Origin: Microbacterium sp. SY138 | GTDB taxonomy: Bacteria; Actinomycetota; Actinomycetes; Actinomycetales; Microbacteriaceae | Direction: 5' to 3' | Assembly: GCF_039729145.1 (NCBI RefSeq) | Contig: NZ_CP155793.1 | Location: 2,976,001-3,040,000 of the forward strand | Length of the DNA: 64,000 nucleotides | Shown here: piece by piece, positions 1 to 8,677 of the stretch | Layout of the letters: each line of letters starts with the position of its first letter | How positions within the stretch are numbered: position 1 is the first letter of the stretch | Translations under genes and position numbers: made by a program | Notes under the pieces: model-generated | What the model was told of the DNA's origin: nothing | Databases searched by the model: none | Seen by the model: only the letters and a program-made list of their open reading frames with translations

Positions 1-240
1 TTGCGGGTCGAGTTCGTCACCCTTCTCGTCGGTGACGCTGCGGACGGTTTCGCGCGTGGGGAACATATGGTCCGTGGTCTCGACTTCGTTCGACAGATCC
101 GCGAGGGTGCGAGCGAAGGAGGTCTTCATCGTGCCGTTCGGCGCGTAGATCGCGACGGCGTTGCCTTTGACGAATGAGAAGTCCGCGTTCAGCTCGCGAA
201 TTCCGTGACAGTTTTTCAGCGCGATGTTGAGCTTCTCCAT
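1..240 (-). CDS. AAA/SMC-like ATPase, N-terminal part only (cut by window edge)
   Basis: An open frame of 80 codons starts at an ATG at 240 and runs off the left edge. Near residues 32-42 it carries a variant P-loop (YAPNGTMKTSF), with the spacing of a Walker A motif but Met in place of the second Gly. This variant is seen in stand-alone AAA/RecF/SMC-like ATPases of accessory regions. The preceding strand (EKLNIALKNCHGIRELNADF) resembles the first beta strand of such domains. No function can be assigned from this fragment. Base composition looks lower in GC than the genes to its right, and the gene abuts a truncated acs remnant, so it is probably part of acquired DNA. ATPase-fold confidence is good; the role is unknown. 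Confidence 0.7.
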   Translation of the reverse strand, partial: MEKLNIALKNCHGIRELNADFSFVKGNAVAIYAPNGTMKTSFARTLADLSNEVETTDHMFPTRETVRSVTDEKGDELDPQ

Positions 241-405
241 TTTCCCAATCTAACGGAGGGCTTCGACACGTCGTGTAGTACGTGGGAGTTAGTTGCAGCC
301 GGTGCGTGACGCGCCTGCACTAGCCGCCTGAAGGCACGAAGATCGACCTCGTTCGAACGAAGCAACCGAACAAAACGAGACGACGCCGCGTCGCGAACGA
401 CAACC

Positions 406-687
406 ACGGGCCAGGCAGTGGTGGCCTTCGTCATCATCAAGGAGAGCTATCTCGCCGCGCACGAGCCTGCCGGCCTCGCCCAGCAGCTGCGCCTCTGGGT
501 GGGAGAGCAGATCGGCGCGATCGCCCGCCCGCGCGATGTCTACATCGTGGGTGAGCTGCCGAAGACCCGCTCCGGGAAGATCATGCGGCGTCTGCTCCGC
601 GACGTCGCCGAGGGCCGCGAGGTGGGCGACACGACGACCCTCGCCGACACCGCGGTGATGAGCATCATCTCGGCGCAGGTCAAGTAG
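406..687 (+). pseudogene. acs: 3' remnant of acetyl-CoA synthetase
   Basis: The frame from about 406 to the TAG at 685-687 reads as the extreme C-terminus of an acetyl/acyl-CoA synthetase. Homology begins abruptly at TGQAVVAFVI and includes the end-of-protein motif PKTRSGKIMRRLLR, whose SGK lysine is the acetyl-adenylate lysine that is regulated by acetylation in this family. Full-length Acs is about 650 residues; only about 93 remain and the ATP- and CoA-binding body is absent. The in-frame codons upstream of 400 do not resemble Acs. There is a possible GTG at 418 but no convincing ribosome site. I read this as the fragment left where foreign DNA joined or replaced the 5' part of acs. The rest of acs may lie outside the window. 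Confidence 0.8.
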
Positions 688-710
688 AGCCACCCGGACG
701 AGACAGAAGA

Positions 711-736
711 CGCGCCTCCCCCTTCGGGGAGGCGCG
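711..736. terminator. Bidirectional hairpin terminator between acs remnant and ridA
   Basis: A GC-rich stem (arms 711-721 and 726-736, cgcgcctcccc/ggggaggcgcg, four-base loop cttc) sits between the convergent acs remnant and ridA. The loop and stem suit an intrinsic terminator usable in both directions; the T-run is weak. Confidence 0.6.
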
Positions 737-776
737 TTGCTCGTTCACGGCGACACCGCGTGCCGCCGACCGGCGC

Positions 777-1235
777 TCAGGCGAGGAGGAAGGCGACCTC
801 GACCTCGACCGGACTGCCGAGCGGAAGCTCGGCGACGCCGACGGCCGCGCGGGCATGCCGCCCGGCATCGCCGAAGATCTCACCGAGTACCTCGCTCGAG
901 CCGTTGATGACGCCGGGCTGACCGGTGAAGCCCTCCGCCGAGGCGACGAAGCCGCCGACGCGGAGCACACCGACGATGCGATCGATCCCGCCGGCCGCAT
1001 CCGCTGCCGCGGCGAGGGCGTTGAGCGCGCAGGTGCGGGCGTAGGACTTGGCGTCCTCGGCGGAGACCTCGCCGCCGACCTTGCCGACGGCCGGAAGCGC
1101 ACCGTCGACGAACGGAAGCTGCCCGGAGGTGTAGACGAGACCGCCGTGCACGACCGCCGGGACGTAGGCGGCGACCGGGGCAGCGACGGCCGGGAGCTCG
1201 ATGCCGAGTTCGGCAAGACGGGCGGAGACGCTCAT
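777..1235 (-). CDS. ridA: RidA family reactive imine/enamine deaminase
   Basis: A 152-residue protein of the RidA/YjgF/UK114 family. RidA homotrimers hydrolyse reactive 2-aminoacrylate and other enamine/imine intermediates released by PLP enzymes. Visible family features are VYTSGQLPFVDGALP near the N-terminus, the SYARTCALNALAAA helix and VEVEVAFLL at the C-terminus. Length matches the larger actinobacterial RidA subgroup. The start is the ATG at 1235: it overlaps the stop of the upstream small gene as ATGA, which fixes translational coupling. A longer frame upstream exists but lies inside the neighbour. Which substrate this subgroup prefers cannot be read from sequence. Confidence 0.9.
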   Translation of the reverse strand: MSVSARLAELGIELPAVAAPVAAYVPAVVHGGLVYTSGQLPFVDGALPAVGKVGGEVSAEDAKSYARTCALNALAAAADAAGGIDRIVGVLRVGGFVASAEGFTGQPGVINGSSEVLGEIFGDAGRHARAAVGVAELPLGSPVEVEVAFLLA

Positions 1236-1456
1236 GCCTGGCCTCCCTCGAACTGACGGGCGGCCTGTTCTGCGGCTGCGAGACCGGCGTTCGTCGACGC
1301 GTCCGACGTTACGGGGCGCTTCAAGTAGGCGACGAGCCCGCCCTCGGGGCCTTGCACGACCTGGACGAGCTCCCAGCCCTGCTTGCCCCAGTTGTTGAGG
1401 ATGGCTGCGGTGTTGTGGATCAGCAGCGGCGTGGTGAGGTACTCCCACGTGGTCAT
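1232..1456 (-). CDS. Small DUF4177-like protein
   Basis: A 74-residue protein beginning MTTWEYLTTPLLIH, with a GWELVQVV strand of the kind seen in DUF4177-type small proteins. The ATG is preceded by CAGGAG at good spacing. Its stop overlaps the ridA start (ATGA), so the two genes are co-translated and probably act together or are merely co-expressed. No catalytic residues can be proposed. The product is predicted cytoplasmic and has no signal peptide. Function is unknown. Confidence 0.75.
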   Translation of the reverse strand: MTTWEYLTTPLLIHNTAAILNNWGKQGWELVQVVQGPEGGLVAYLKRPVTSDASTNAGLAAAEQAARQFEGGQA

Positions 1457-1545
1457 GGCACTCCTGTCGATCGGGGCACGACACCCGAGATCCGGGGCGG
1501 GCTCGTCAAAGGCGGTATTCAGGGAACTCCCCTACGATCAAGCGT

Positions 1546-4110
1546 ATGCCCCAAAAGAATCGCACGGTGAGAGGCGTGCTCGGCGGTCTCGTCGGGCTCG
1601 TCGGCCTGAGCGCCGTCGCCGGTCTCCTCGTCACGGCCAGCGTCACTCCGGTCCTCGCGATGACCGGTCTCGCAGGCACCCAGGCCCTCACGCTCTTCGA
1701 TCAGCTCCCCGAGAGCCTCGACCCGAGCACGCCGATGGAGCAGTCGACCATCTACGCGACCGCCCCCGACGGATCCCAGGTCGAACTCGCGTCGTTCTAC
1801 GAGCAGAACCGTGTCCCCGTGACGTACGAACAGGTCTCCCCGAACCTGTACGACGCGATCCTCTCGAGTGAGGACAAGAACTTCTACAGCCACGGCGGCG
1901 TCAACATCGGCGCCACGGTGAAGGCTCTGGTGGACAACGTACGCGGCACGTCCAGCCGTGGTGCGTCGACCATCAGCCAGCAGTACGTGAAGAACGTCCT
2001 CATCCAGAAGTGCGAGCAGGAGGTCGACACCACGTCCGACACCTACTCTGAGGACCTCCAGCAGTGCTGGAAGGATGCGACCAACGCGACCGGGGCCAAG
2101 GGCATCGAGCGCAAGCTGCAGGAGATGCGCTACGCGATCCAGATCGAGAAGGACTTCTCGAAGAACGACATCCTGCTCGGCTACCTGAACATCGCCAACT
2201 TCGGTGGCACTGTGTACGGCATCGAGGCCGCCGCGAACTACTACTTCTCGACGACCGCGGCGAACCTCACGGTCGCGCAGTCGGCGACTCTCGCGGGCAT
2301 CGTGCAGAACCCCAACACGTATCGCATCGACAAGGCCGAACAGGGCACGACCACCAACGCCGAGGGCGTCGCCCTGAACACTGCGGCGGACGGATACTCG
2401 CTCACGAAGGACCGCCGACACTACGTGCTCGGGCGCATGCTCACGGACGGCAAGATCACGCAGGCGCAGTACGACGAAGCCGATGCCTCGGAGATCGCCC
2501 CCGCGCTGAACCCACCGACGCAGGGATGCGCCTCCGCAGGCACGAGCGCCTACTTCTGCCAGTACGTGAAGTCGATCGTGCTGAACGACGAGGCCTTCGG
2601 CAAGACCCAGCAGGAGCGGACGGATCTGCTCCGCCGCGGTGGCCTCAAGATCTACACGACGCTGGACTACCGCATCCAGAACCCTGCCGCCGAGAAGATG
2701 GCCGAGGTTGTTCCCGCCAACGCCGACAACCAGTACTTCGGGGCGGCCGGCGTCTCGGTCGAGGTCGGCACCGGCCGAATCCTCTCCATGACGCAGAACA
2801 CGACCTTCACCGAGACTCCCACCGATGATCAGGCCTACTCCTCCCTGGTGTTCGCGGGCGATAAGAACCACGGGAACTCGGGTGGCTTCCAGGTCGGCTC
2901 GACCTACAAGCTCTTCACGCTGATCGACTGGCTCGAGAAGGGCCACTCCGTCAACGAGGTTCTCAACGGAAGCGTGCAGACGAACCTGAAGATCCCCGTC
3001 TGCGGAGCCAAGCAGAACGCCAACACCAAGGAGATCGGCAACTTCGGTGGCGGTGGCGGTGGAACCGGATCCGTGCTGAGCTTCACGAAGAACTCGCTCA
3101 ACAGTGGTTACTTCGCGATGGCGTCGAAGCTCGATATCTGCGACATCAACAAGGTCGCCGACCGTATGGGTGTCACGCTGGCGAACGGCGACAAGGTCAC
3201 CGACGAGAACGTGCCCTTCGACGTGCTCGGCCCGAAGAACATCTCCCCCCTCGCGATGGCGAACGCCTACGCGACCGTCGCGAGCGGTGGGAAGTACTGC
3301 ACACCGCGCGCGATCGATCGCGTCGTCGGCCCCGACGGTCAGGACCGCGAACTGCCGGCATCGTCGTGCACCGACGGAGTGATCTCTCCCGAGGTCGCCG
3401 CGACGGCCGCCTTCGCGTTGCAGAGCGTCATGGGTGGCGGCGGCACCGGTTCCCGGGCGAACCCCAACGACGGCACGCCGCTGATCGGCAAGACCGGAAC
3501 GCACGACACCTGGTCGACGATGATGATCGAGTCCAGCACCAAGGTCGCCACGGCGGTCTGGGCCGGCCGCTGGCAGGGCCAGGAGAACATCTACCGCAAG
3601 AGGGCCAACGGCTGGAACCTCAACGACATGCGTTACCCGGTGGCGCAGGCCGCGCAGGCCGCAGCGAACGCTGCGTACGGTGGAGACGCCTTCCCGAAGC
3701 CCGATGGCAAGCTCACCCGACAGCAGCTGACGACGGTTCCGAGTGTCGTGGGCAAGTCCGTCGAGGAAGCGACCGCGATCCTGACGGACGCCGGCTTCCA
3801 GGTCTCTGTCGGAGGAGCAGTGGACAGCGACCTCGCCGTCGGCCTGGTCGCCGGCCAGGATCCGACCGGGGAGGCGGCCACTGGCGCGACGGTGACCCTC
3901 ACGACCAGCAACGGACAGGGCACGACCGTCCCGGCGAATCTCGTCGGGATGTCGAGAGCCCAAGCCTCTGCCGCGCTCGGTGCCGCAGGATTCACGAATA
4001 TCGAATTCGACAACTCCTGCAATCCACCGACCTCCGTCGTCGGCGGATCCGACCCTGCGCCCGGCACCGCGGCCAGCAAGTCCACCGCCGTGCGTGTGAC
4101 GTGCCAGTAG
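1546..4110 (+). CDS. ponA: Bifunctional class A penicillin-binding protein with PASTA domains
   Basis: An 854-residue bifunctional peptidoglycan synthase. A transmembrane anchor lies at about residues 10-45. The glycosyltransferase (GT51) domain follows, with catalytic Glu109 in SSEDKNFYSHGG and the STISQQYVKN motif. The transpeptidase domain has S452-T-Y-K455, S517-L-N and K649-T-G, so all three penicillin-binding motifs are intact. Two PASTA repeats start near residues 729 and 795. The protein polymerises glycan strands and crosslinks them outside the membrane; PASTA modules are thought to sense or bind peptidoglycan. A -10-like TACGAT (1533-1538) sits 7 bases before the ATG and no ribosome site is seen, so a leaderless mRNA is likely. 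Its end overlaps the next gene. Confidence 0.95.
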   Translation: MPQKNRTVRGVLGGLVGLVGLSAVAGLLVTASVTPVLAMTGLAGTQALTLFDQLPESLDPSTPMEQSTIYATAPDGSQVELASFYEQNRVPVTYEQVSPNLYDAILSSEDKNFYSHGGVNIGATVKALVDNVRGTSSRGASTISQQYVKNVLIQKCEQEVDTTSDTYSEDLQQCWKDATNATGAKGIERKLQEMRYAIQIEKDFSKNDILLGYLNIANFGGTVYGIEAAANYYFSTTAANLTVAQSATLAGIVQNPNTYRIDKAEQGTTTNAEGVALNTAADGYSLTKDRRHYVLGRMLTDGKITQAQYDEADASEIAPALNPPTQGCASAGTSAYFCQYVKSIVLNDEAFGKTQQERTDLLRRGGLKIYTTLDYRIQNPAAEKMAEVVPANADNQYFGAAGVSVEVGTGRILSMTQNTTFTETPTDDQAYSSLVFAGDKNHGNSGGFQVGSTYKLFTLIDWLEKGHSVNEVLNGSVQTNLKIPVCGAKQNANTKEIGNFGGGGGGTGSVLSFTKNSLNSGYFAMASKLDICDINKVADRMGVTLANGDKVTDENVPFDVLGPKNISPLAMANAYATVASGGKYCTPRAIDRVVGPDGQDRELPASSCTDGVISPEVAATAAFALQSVMGGGGTGSRANPNDGTPLIGKTGTHDTWSTMMIESSTKVATAVWAGRWQGQENIYRKRANGWNLNDMRYPVAQAAQAAANAAYGGDAFPKPDGKLTRQQLTTVPSVVGKSVEEATAILTDAGFQVSVGGAVDSDLAVGLVAGQDPTGEAATGATVTLTTSNGQGTTVPANLVGMSRAQASAALGAAGFTNIEFDNSCNPPTSVVGGSDPAPGTAASKSTAVRVTCQ

Positions 4111-5042
4111 CGGCCCGTCGCGGCGCGCACCCGGCCCTCATCGCGCTCGGCGCGGTGGGGGCCGTGGGTGCCGGCGCCGCCATCTGGGGGATCGGGATCG
4201 AGCGGTACCTGTTCACCGTGCGCGAGGCCTCAATAGTGGCTCTCCCGCCCGGTGCCGCACCGCTGCGTATCCTGCACATCTCCGATGCGCACATGGCGCC
4301 GTGGCAGCATCGCAAGCAGGACTGGCTCGCCTCCCTCGCCGAGCTGAAGCCCGACCTCATCGTGAACACCGGGGACAATCTCGGCCACGAGAACGGACTC
4401 GACGGCATCCGGCGCGCTTTCGCTCCGTTCGCCGGCATCCCCGGCGTGTTCGTGCACGGCTCGAACGACGTCGCCGCGCCGTCTCCGCGGAACCCTTTCC
4501 GCTACTTCCTCGGACCGTCCAAGAAGCACCACAAGCCGGAGCTTCTCGACACGGACGCGATGGATCGGTACTTCGCGGACGAGCTGGGCTGGACCGAGCT
4601 CAACAACTCTGCGGCGCGGCTGAACATCGCGGGCAGCGACGTCGATCTCTTCGGTGTCGACGACGCTCACCGCGATTGGGACCGTCTGGATGAGCTTCCC
4701 GATGCCATCGCGGCTCTCGGTGCCCGCGACGCAGCGACGCCCGTCCTCGGCGTCACGCACGCGCCGTATCAGCGGGTGCTCAACGGCTTCATCGATCTCG
4801 GTGCCGATGCGATCCTCGGTGGCCACACGCACGGCGGTCAGGTGTGCATTCCCGGGTACGGGGCTCTCGTGGCGAACTGCGACATCCCGCTCAAGCAGGC
4901 CAAGGGGCTCAGCACCTGGTCGCACGGCGGCCGCACTGTGCCGCTCAACGTCAGCGCGGGGTGTGGACACTCCATCTACGCGCCGGTCCGGTTCGCCTGC
5001 CGCCCCGAGGCGACGCTGCTCACTCTGACCGCACAGGTGTGA
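4101..5042 (+). CDS. Membrane-anchored metallophosphoesterase
   Basis: A 313-residue calcineurin-like phosphoesterase with an N-terminal membrane segment (ALIALGAVGAVGAGAAIWGI). All metal-site motifs are present in order: DAH (ISDAHM), GDN (NTGDNLGHEN), GSND in place of GNHE, THAP, and GGHTHGG. The family hydrolyses phosphoesters with two divalent metals; YkuE-like members act on lipid-linked substrates, but the substrate here is unknown. GTG at 4101 is chosen because it lies 10 bases inside the penicillin-binding protein gene, and the longer frame upstream is only a shadow of that gene. The overlap implies co-transcription with ponA, so a cell-envelope role is plausible. Confidence 0.88.
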   Translation: MPVAARRGAHPALIALGAVGAVGAGAAIWGIGIERYLFTVREASIVALPPGAAPLRILHISDAHMAPWQHRKQDWLASLAELKPDLIVNTGDNLGHENGLDGIRRAFAPFAGIPGVFVHGSNDVAAPSPRNPFRYFLGPSKKHHKPELLDTDAMDRYFADELGWTELNNSAARLNIAGSDVDLFGVDDAHRDWDRLDELPDAIAALGARDAATPVLGVTHAPYQRVLNGFIDLGADAILGGHTHGGQVCIPGYGALVANCDIPLKQAKGLSTWSHGGRTVPLNVSAGCGHSIYAPVRFACRPEATLLTLTAQV

Positions 5043-5097
5043 TCCGGCCTCGATTCGGCGCAGGGAACATTTCCCTGTAGACTCGGAGGGTTGCAAA

Positions 5098-5175
<78 letters not shown>

Positions 5176-5183
5176 TAACACCG

Positions 5184-5209
5184 GAAGGCCGCCCTCAGGG
5201 GCGGCCTTC
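5184..5209 (+). terminator. Terminator after tRNA-Pro
   Basis: A strong hairpin (gaaggccgccc 5184-5194 / gggcggccttc 5199-5209) directly follows the tRNA and precedes the VanZ gene. Confidence 0.75.
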
Positions 5210-5241
5210 TCTGTACCGGGACCGTGCACGAAAGGGAACGC

Positions 5242-5718
5242 ATGAACTCTCTGCTCCCGCCGCCGCGCCGTTTCACCCGGGCCTGGGCGATCGCCCTCGG
5301 TGTCCCCTTCCTGATCGGCCTCGCCGCTCTCACCCTCACGCCGTCGAAGGTCGAGGAGTCGATGCCGAATCTGCTCGACCTCGTGCTCGCCACAGCTCAC
5401 CGTCTCGGCTGGGAGTGGCTCGACTTCACCCGGCTCGAGATCATCGCGAACGTGCTCGTCTTCGTGCCGGTCGGCATCCTCGCCTTCCTACTCCTCCCCC
5501 GTCGTATCTGGTTCCTCGCTGTGCTGGTGGGGCCGCTGCTGTCAGCGATGATCGAGATCGCCCAACGTGTGGCTCTCCCCCACCGCGCGGCCACCGTGAA
5601 CGATGTCGTCGCCAACTCGACGGGCGCCATCATCGGCGTCGCCGTCGCGGTCGCCTTCACCCTGCTGATCGCCCCGAGATCCTCCCAGCGTCCACCTTCT
5701 AGGCTGGAGACATCATGA
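5242..5718 (+). CDS. VanZ family membrane protein
   Basis: A 158-residue small membrane protein. The start is the ATG at 5242, preceded by AAAGGGA at 5231-5237; a longer in-frame ATG lacks this. Segments at about residues 14-32, 58-76, 84-100 and 115-140 are hydrophobic. The RLEIIANVLVFVPVGIL stretch and the NDVVANSTGAIIG motif are typical of VanZ-like proteins. The family is named for teicoplanin resistance in enterococci, but most chromosomal members have no proven role. The stop overlaps the following gene as ATGA, so they form an operon. Confidence 0.85.
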   Translation: MNSLLPPPRRFTRAWAIALGVPFLIGLAALTLTPSKVEESMPNLLDLVLATAHRLGWEWLDFTRLEIIANVLVFVPVGILAFLLLPRRIWFLAVLVGPLLSAMIEIAQRVALPHRAATVNDVVANSTGAIIGVAVAVAFTLLIAPRSSQRPPSRLETS

Positions 5719-6470
5719 CCGCGCCCACACTCGTCGCCTTCGATCTCGATGACACGCTCGCCCCCTCCAAGGGCCTGATCGACCCGCGGATCGCCGCGCT
5801 GCTCCGCACTCTGCTGCGCACCGTCGACGTCGCCATCATCTCCGGAGGGAACGAGGCGCAGTTCCGCTCGCAGGTGATCGCACAGCTCGGAAACGCTGAC
5901 CCCTCCGATCTCGCCCGGCTGCACCTCCTGCCCACCTGCGGCACCCGCTACCTCCGCCACGACGGCACGGACTTCGCCCCGGTCTACGCCCACGATCTCA
6001 GCGAGGCCGACAAGCAGGCGGCCCTCACGGCTCTGCGCGAAGAGGCCGAGCGCCTCGGACTGTGGGAGGCCGAGCCGTGGGGCGACATCCTCGAGGACCG
6101 CGGATCGCAGATCACCTTCTCGGCGCTCGGTCAGCGTGCGCCGCGCGAAGCGAAGCACGACTGGGACCCGACGGGCGCCAAGCGAGCTGCGCTGCGGGAT
6201 GCGGTCGCCGCACGCCTTCCCGGTCTCGAGGTGCGCTCGGGCGGATCCACCTCGATCGACATCACCCAAGCCGGTATCGACAAGGCCTTCGGGATGCGGC
6301 AACTCGCCGCGCACACCGGCATCGCCCTCACCGAGATGCTGTTCTACGGCGACCGGCTCGATGAGGGGGGCAACGACTACCCCGTGCTCGCGATCGGTGT
6401 TCCCGCCATCGCCGTCGACGGCTGGGAAGACACCGCCGACAAGCTCGACGCGCTCCTGCTGACGCTCTGA
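5715..6470 (+). CDS. HAD-IIB family sugar-phosphate phosphatase / phosphomannomutase-like
   Basis: A 251-residue HAD superfamily protein. Motif I is FDLDDTLAPSK, motif II includes IISGGN and the C-terminal motif is FYGDRLDEGGNDYPV, with the GDxxDxxxND pattern of subfamily IIB. The cap region (WGDILEDRGSQITFSALGQ) resembles eukaryotic-type phosphomannomutase, but bacterial proteins of this length are usually annotated as phosphatases. It is predicted cytoplasmic. The gene is coupled to the VanZ gene by an ATGA overlap. Substrate is unassigned; sugar phosphate is likely. Confidence 0.85.
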   Translation: MTAPTLVAFDLDDTLAPSKGLIDPRIAALLRTLLRTVDVAIISGGNEAQFRSQVIAQLGNADPSDLARLHLLPTCGTRYLRHDGTDFAPVYAHDLSEADKQAALTALREEAERLGLWEAEPWGDILEDRGSQITFSALGQRAPREAKHDWDPTGAKRAALRDAVAARLPGLEVRSGGSTSIDITQAGIDKAFGMRQLAAHTGIALTEMLFYGDRLDEGGNDYPVLAIGVPAIAVDGWEDTADKLDALLLTL

Positions 6471-6522
6471 CCTTCGCGGTGTCGCGCTGCGCGACCCTCC
6501 GCGAGAGTCCTAGCATGGCGTC

Positions 6523-7365
6523 ATGGATGCCCTGCTGATCGTCATCATCGTCGCCGCGGCCACCAGCGCCGTCTGCTGGGTGCTCTCCCTGATCACCCGC
6601 GACACCTCCTGGGTCGACCGCGCGTGGTCGATCGTGCCGGTGGCCTACGTCTGGATCTTCGTCGCCGGTGCTTTCGTGAACGGTGACGGGTCGGCGCGTG
6701 TGGTCGTGATGGGTGTGCTCGCCACCGCGTGGGGCGCACGCCTGACCTTCAACTTCGCCCGCAAGGGTGGCTACACCGGGATGGAGGACTACCGCTGGGC
6801 CATCCTGCGTGGGCGGATGCGGCCCTGGCAGTTCCAGATCTTCAACGCGCTGTTCATCATCTGCTATCAGATGGCACTGCTCGTGCTCATCACGCTGCCG
6901 ACGCTGGTCGCCACACAGCACCCTTCGGCCCTCACCGGGTGGGACGCGCTGTTCATCGCCGCATTCGTCGCCTTCCTCGTCGGAGAGACGATCGCCGATC
7001 AGCAGCAGTGGGTGTTCCATCAGCGGAAGAAGCAGGCGGGTGGCACGCTCGCACCGGGATTCGCCACGACGGGCCTCTTCCGATACAGCCGGCACCCGAA
7101 CTTCTTCTTCGAGCAGGCGCAGTGGTGGGCCTTCTACGCGATCGGAGCGACGGCTGCGGTCACCGGCGGAGCCGGCGTCATCGGCGGGGTGCTGAATCCG
7201 ACGATCGTCGGTCCGGCTCTGCTGACCGTGCTCTTCATCGGCTCGACGATCTTCACCGAGTCGATCACCGCGTCGAAGTATCCGGCGTACGCCCAGTACC
7301 GCAAGACCACGTCGATGCTGGTGCCGTGGCCCCCACGCACCAGGGCGGTGGCCACGCAGTCCTGA
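6523..7365 (+). CDS. DUF1295 / steroid 5-alpha-reductase-like membrane protein
   Basis: A 280-residue polytopic membrane protein of the DUF1295 family, related to steroid 5-alpha reductase and isoprenylcysteine methyltransferase folds. Diagnostic stretches are RDTSWVDRAWSIVP, ARLTFNFARKGGYTGMEDYRW, GLFRYSRHPNFFFEQ and ESITASKYPAYAQYR; the C-terminal RxxxHPN/SxKYPxYxxY signature marks the presumed NADPH-binding half. The natural substrate is unknown in bacteria. A TAGCAT box about 7 bases upstream of the ATG, with no ribosome site, hints at leaderless initiation. It stands alone and converges on lldD. Confidence 0.85.
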   Translation: MDALLIVIIVAAATSAVCWVLSLITRDTSWVDRAWSIVPVAYVWIFVAGAFVNGDGSARVVVMGVLATAWGARLTFNFARKGGYTGMEDYRWAILRGRMRPWQFQIFNALFIICYQMALLVLITLPTLVATQHPSALTGWDALFIAAFVAFLVGETIADQQQWVFHQRKKQAGGTLAPGFATTGLFRYSRHPNFFFEQAQWWAFYAIGATAAVTGGAGVIGGVLNPTIVGPALLTVLFIGSTIFTESITASKYPAYAQYRKTTSMLVPWPPRTRAVATQS

Positions 7366-7407
7366 GACGACGTGGCCACCTCCCGGTCAGATCCGGACGA
7401 GCAGGGC

Positions 7408-8667
7408 TCAGTGCACGCGGGCTTCCGCGGCGGCGCGGGCCACGGGAACCAAGCGGGTCAACTGGGTCACGTGCGCGGGCTCGAGCTCGGCGAGCGAGGC
7501 GACACCCAGCAGGCGCATCGTGCGTTCGATCTCGCTGCGCAGGATCGCGATCGTGCGGTCGACACCCTGACGTCCGCCCGCCATCAGACCGTAGAGGTAC
7601 GCCCGTCCGATCAGCGTGAAGTCCGCTCCAAGCGCCACCGCGGCGACGATGTCCGCACCGTTCATGATGCCGGTGTCGATCATCACCGTGAAGTCGTCGC
7701 CCACGGCCTTGCGCACCTCGGGAAGCAGGTGGAACGGGATCGGTGCACGGTCGAGCTGGCGGCCACCGTGGTTCGAGAGGACGATCCCGTCGACTCCGGC
7801 ATCGCGCAGACGCACCGAGTCCTCGACGTTCTGCACGCCCTTGATCACGATCTTGCCTGGCCAGATATCGCGGATGACGGCGAGATCGTCATAGCTGATC
7901 GTGGGGTCCATCGCGGCGTCCAGCAGCTCGCCCACGGTCCCCCCGGTGGTGCTGAGCGAGGCGAACTCGAGCTTCGGGGTGGTGAGGAAGTCATACCACC
8001 ACCATGGGCGCGGGATCGCGTTGATGATCGTGCCGAGGGTCAGCTGCGGCGGGATGCTGAACCCGTTGCGCTTATCGCGCAGACGCGCTCCCGCGACCGG
8101 GGTGTCCACCGTGAACTGCAGGGTGTCGAACCCCGAGGCGGCGGCGCGACGGGTGAGCTCGTAGGAGATCTCACGGTCGCGCATGACGTAGAGCTGGAAC
8201 CAGTTGCGTCCGTGCGGGTTGGCGGCCTTCACGCCCTCGATCGAAGTGGTGCCGAGGGTCGAGAGCGTGAACGGGATCCCGGCGGCGGCCGCGGCGCCCG
8301 CGCCCGCCGTCTCCCCCTCGGTCTGCATCAGACGGGTGAACCCGGTCGGGGCGATTCCGAACGGCAGAGCGGACGGACCGCCGAGGATCTCGACGCTGGT
8401 GTCGACGGTCGGCGCCGGTCGCAGGATCCCGGGGTGGAACTCCACGTCCTGGAACGCCTGACGTGCGCGCGTGAGCGACAGCTCGCCCTCGGCGGCGCCG
8501 TCGGTGTAGTCGAACGCGGCCTTCGGCGTGCGGCGCTTGGCGATCAGGCGAAGATCATCGATCGTGAGAGCACCCTCCAACCGTCGCTTGCGACCGTCGA
8601 GTTCGGGCTTCTTGAACTTCATCAGCTCGAGGAGCTCGACGGGGTTGGGGAATTGGCGCTGCACCAT
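7408..8667 (-). CDS. lldD: FMN-dependent L-lactate dehydrogenase / alpha-hydroxy-acid oxidase
   Basis: A 419-residue FMN-dependent alpha-hydroxy-acid dehydrogenase. LldD-type enzymes oxidise L-lactate to pyruvate and pass electrons to quinone at the membrane. Evidence includes [11 protein letters not shown] near the N-terminus, [17 protein letters not shown], the catalytic-base segment SNHGGRQLD and the phosphate-binding end [13 protein letters not shown]...GRAYLYG. The start at 8667 (MVQRQFP) has GAGAGG upstream. It lies 10 bases after lldR, forming a regulator-enzyme operon. Another alpha-hydroxy acid (for example mandelate or glycolate) is possible, but the FadR-type partner favours lactate. 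Confidence 0.88.
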   Translation of the reverse strand: MVQRQFPNPVELLELMKFKKPELDGRKRRLEGALTIDDLRLIAKRRTPKAAFDYTDGAAEGELSLTRARQAFQDVEFHPGILRPAPTVDTSVEILGGPSALPFGIAPTGFTRLMQTEGETAGAGAAAAAGIPFTLSTLGTTSIEGVKAANPHGRNWFQLYVMRDREISYELTRRAAASGFDTLQFTVDTPVAGARLRDKRNGFSIPPQLTLGTIINAIPRPWWWYDFLTTPKLEFASLSTTGGTVGELLDAAMDPTISYDDLAVIRDIWPGKIVIKGVQNVEDSVRLRDAGVDGIVLSNHGGRQLDRAPIPFHLLPEVRKAVGDDFTVMIDTGIMNGADIVAAVALGADFTLIGRAYLYGLMAGGRQGVDRTIAILRSEIERTMRLLGVASLAELEPAHVTQLTRLVPVARAAAEARVH

Positions 8668-8677
8668 GATGTGCCTC

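Noticed and set aside
216..440. 74-codon minus-strand frame across the acs junction
   Set aside because: Overlaps both the ATPase start and the acs remnant, has no ribosome site and no recognisable motif.
1519..3963. Open minus-strand frame opposite the penicillin-binding protein gene
   Set aside because: The plus strand has all transglycosylase and transpeptidase motifs; the opposite frame has none.
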